Program-made: the position numbers and the translations under genes
Origin: Corynebacterium urogenitale
GTDB taxonomy: Bacteria; Actinomycetota; Actinomycetes; Mycobacteriales; Mycobacteriaceae
Direction: 5' to 3'
Assembly (NCBI RefSeq): GCF_009026825.1
Contig: NZ_CP045032.1
Span: 434,001 to 498,000 of the forward strand
DNA: 64,000 nt
In this document: piece after piece, positions 63,122-64,000 of the stretch
Layout of the letters: every line of letters begins with the position of its first letter
How positions within the stretch are numbered: the stretch's first letter is position 1
Notes under the pieces: generated by a model
The model's input: the letters and a program-made list of their open reading frames with translations, nothing else
Databases searched by the model: none
What the model was told of the DNA's origin: nothing

Positions 63122-63805
63122 ATGAAAGTAGCTGTTGTTTCCCGTGCTACTGATGTGTCCGATGTGTTGCCGACCTTGCCGCTGTTGAGCCATGAGCTCC
63201 AGTTGATTCCAGCCGAGACCAAGTCCATCCGGTTGCTGTCTGATTGCAATGTCGTGATTATGGACGTGACGGGCAATGATTTGCTCTCCGCGCGCGATTT
63301 CTGCCGCGCTATCGCCGCTGCCCACCCAGATCTTCCTGTGGTTGTGGCGATCGCCGAATCTTCACTTATCGCGCTCGATGGTTCATGGGCTGTGGACGAC
63401 TTTCTCCTGCCGACCGCCACGCCAGTCGAGATCGACGCTCGTCTCCGCCTGCTGTTGATGCGCCGCCCGGTGCCGGTGGAGCAAGCCGAGGACTCGCAGG
63501 TTGCTGCGATTGGTGACCTAGTGGTCGACGAGGTCACCTACGTAGCGCGCGTGGACGGCAAGCCCCTGGATCTCACCTACAAGGAATTTGAACTCCTGCA
63601 CTTCCTGGTGAAAAACGCCGGCCGCGTTTTCTCTCGTGAACAACTCCTACAAGATGTGTGGGGTTACGATTACTTCGGTGGTGCCCGTACGGTGGACGTC
63701 CACGTTCGACGCCTGCGAGCCAAACTGGGTCGAGACTACGAAAATGTGATCGCGACTGTGCGTAACGTGGGATACAAGGCAGTGGACCCCAACGAATTGG
63801 ATTAA
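63122..63805 (+). CDS. glnR: GlnR-like orphan winged-helix response regulator
   Basis: 227 residues. The receiver-like N-domain lacks the N-terminal acidic pair (it begins KVAVVSRATDV), but keeps Asp in VVIMDVTGND; the conserved Lys position is in DDFLLPTAT, without Lys. It therefore probably works without phosphorylation, like GlnR of actinomycetes. The C-terminal OmpR-type wHTH is PLDLTYKEFELLHFLVKNAG with RTVDVHVRRLRAKLG. ATG 63122 has GGAAGAGGGA about 8 bases upstream. No kinase gene adjoins. In C. glutamicum nitrogen control is by AmtR, so the target set here is unclear. Confidence 0.83.
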   Translation: MKVAVVSRATDVSDVLPTLPLLSHELQLIPAETKSIRLLSDCNVVIMDVTGNDLLSARDFCRAIAAAHPDLPVVVAIAESSLIALDGSWAVDDFLLPTATPVEIDARLRLLLMRRPVPVEQAEDSQVAAIGDLVVDEVTYVARVDGKPLDLTYKEFELLHFLVKNAGRVFSREQLLQDVWGYDYFGGARTVDVHVRRLRAKLGRDYENVIATVRNVGYKAVDPNELD

Positions 63806-63807
63806 CC

Positions 63808-64000
63808 ATGACTAGCAGCGATGTTACCTACACCTCTTATGACGATTTGCACGCCCATCCTGGCGTGGTGGACAAGGTTCTGGCGCTGCTTGACGAGGTT
63901 CGGGAGCACGACGATGTCGCTGCCCTGAGCGAGGCTTTCGTCCGCGCTATTCGTGAGGATCACGGATATCGCTTCGTTGTCGCTTCCGAAGGGGAGCCGG
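63808..64000 (+). CDS. mshD: Mycothiol synthase MshD, N-terminal fragment
   Basis: The frame is open from ATG 63808, 2 bases after the GlnR-like stop, to the window end (64 codons). The start of the protein, TSYDDLHAHPGVVDKVLALL, and EAFVRAIREDHGYRFVVA fit the first GNAT half of mycothiol acetyltransferase, which acetylates Cys-GlcN-Ins in the last mycothiol step. The identification leans on synteny with Rv0818-Rv0819; the diagnostic acetyl-CoA motifs lie outside the window. Confidence 0.65.
   Translation, partial: MTSSDVTYTSYDDLHAHPGVVDKVLALLDEVREHDDVAALSEAFVRAIREDHGYRFVVASEGEP

Overview
The window is ordinary chromosomal DNA of a Corynebacterium (order Mycobacteriales). The evidence is a high-GC, actinobacterial gene set with corynebacterial specialities: a ThrE exporter, an IpsA-like LacI regulator next to otsBA and a zinc ABC operon, CarD, mycothiol synthase, a DUF222/HNH protein, DUF3073, LmeA and a PhoR/PhoS-type two-component pair. 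Gene order follows two blocks recalled from Mycobacterium tuberculosis (about Rv3579c-Rv3589, and Rv0757-Rv0819) and one from C. glutamicum (cg2905-cg2913). Secreted lipases and an acyl-CoA synthetase fit a lipophilic species, but the species is not identified.

Layout. 1-2.9 kb: end of a sulfate-type binding protein and its cysT-cysW-cysA transporter. 3-5 kb: an acyl-CoA synthetase behind a palindromic operator. 5.1-7.9 kb: clpC with a ClgR-type box. 8-12 kb: a repeat-rich gene-free stretch, a secreted lipase and brnQ. 12-26.6 kb: the mutY, carbonic anhydrase, radA, lpqE, carD-ispD-ispF, cysS, rlmB block, interrupted by an FAH-family enzyme, a queuosine-precursor transporter, an HNH protein and an MFS carrier. 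26.7-35.9 kb: zinc ABC operon, ipsA-like regulator, the trehalose (OtsA/OtsB) operon with a histone-H1-like protein, thrE and tRNA-Thr. 36-41.7 kb: GNAT, L,D-transpeptidase, PhoR/PhoS-type pair and a lipase. 42-58.7 kb: purine cluster (purD, purB, purC, purS-Q-L, purF, purM) with a DNA glycosylase, an S9 peptidase, a tandem hotdog thioesterase and an SCP-like protein between. 58.8-64 kb: DUF3073, YgfZ, PabC, nitrobindin-like protein, LmeA, GlnR-like regulator and the start of mshD.

No insertion sequence, prophage, CRISPR array or defence island is visible. The most notable signals are regulatory: four 7-bp elements phased every 11 bp between the L,D-transpeptidase gene and the two-component operon; a recurring arrangement in which a TAnnnT hexamer lies 7-8 bp before an ATG/GTG at about twenty genes, implying widespread leaderless transcription and fixing several starts; two long structured palindromes of unknown type; and two short tandem-repeat arrays. 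Nothing here amounts to a demonstrably new multi-gene system.
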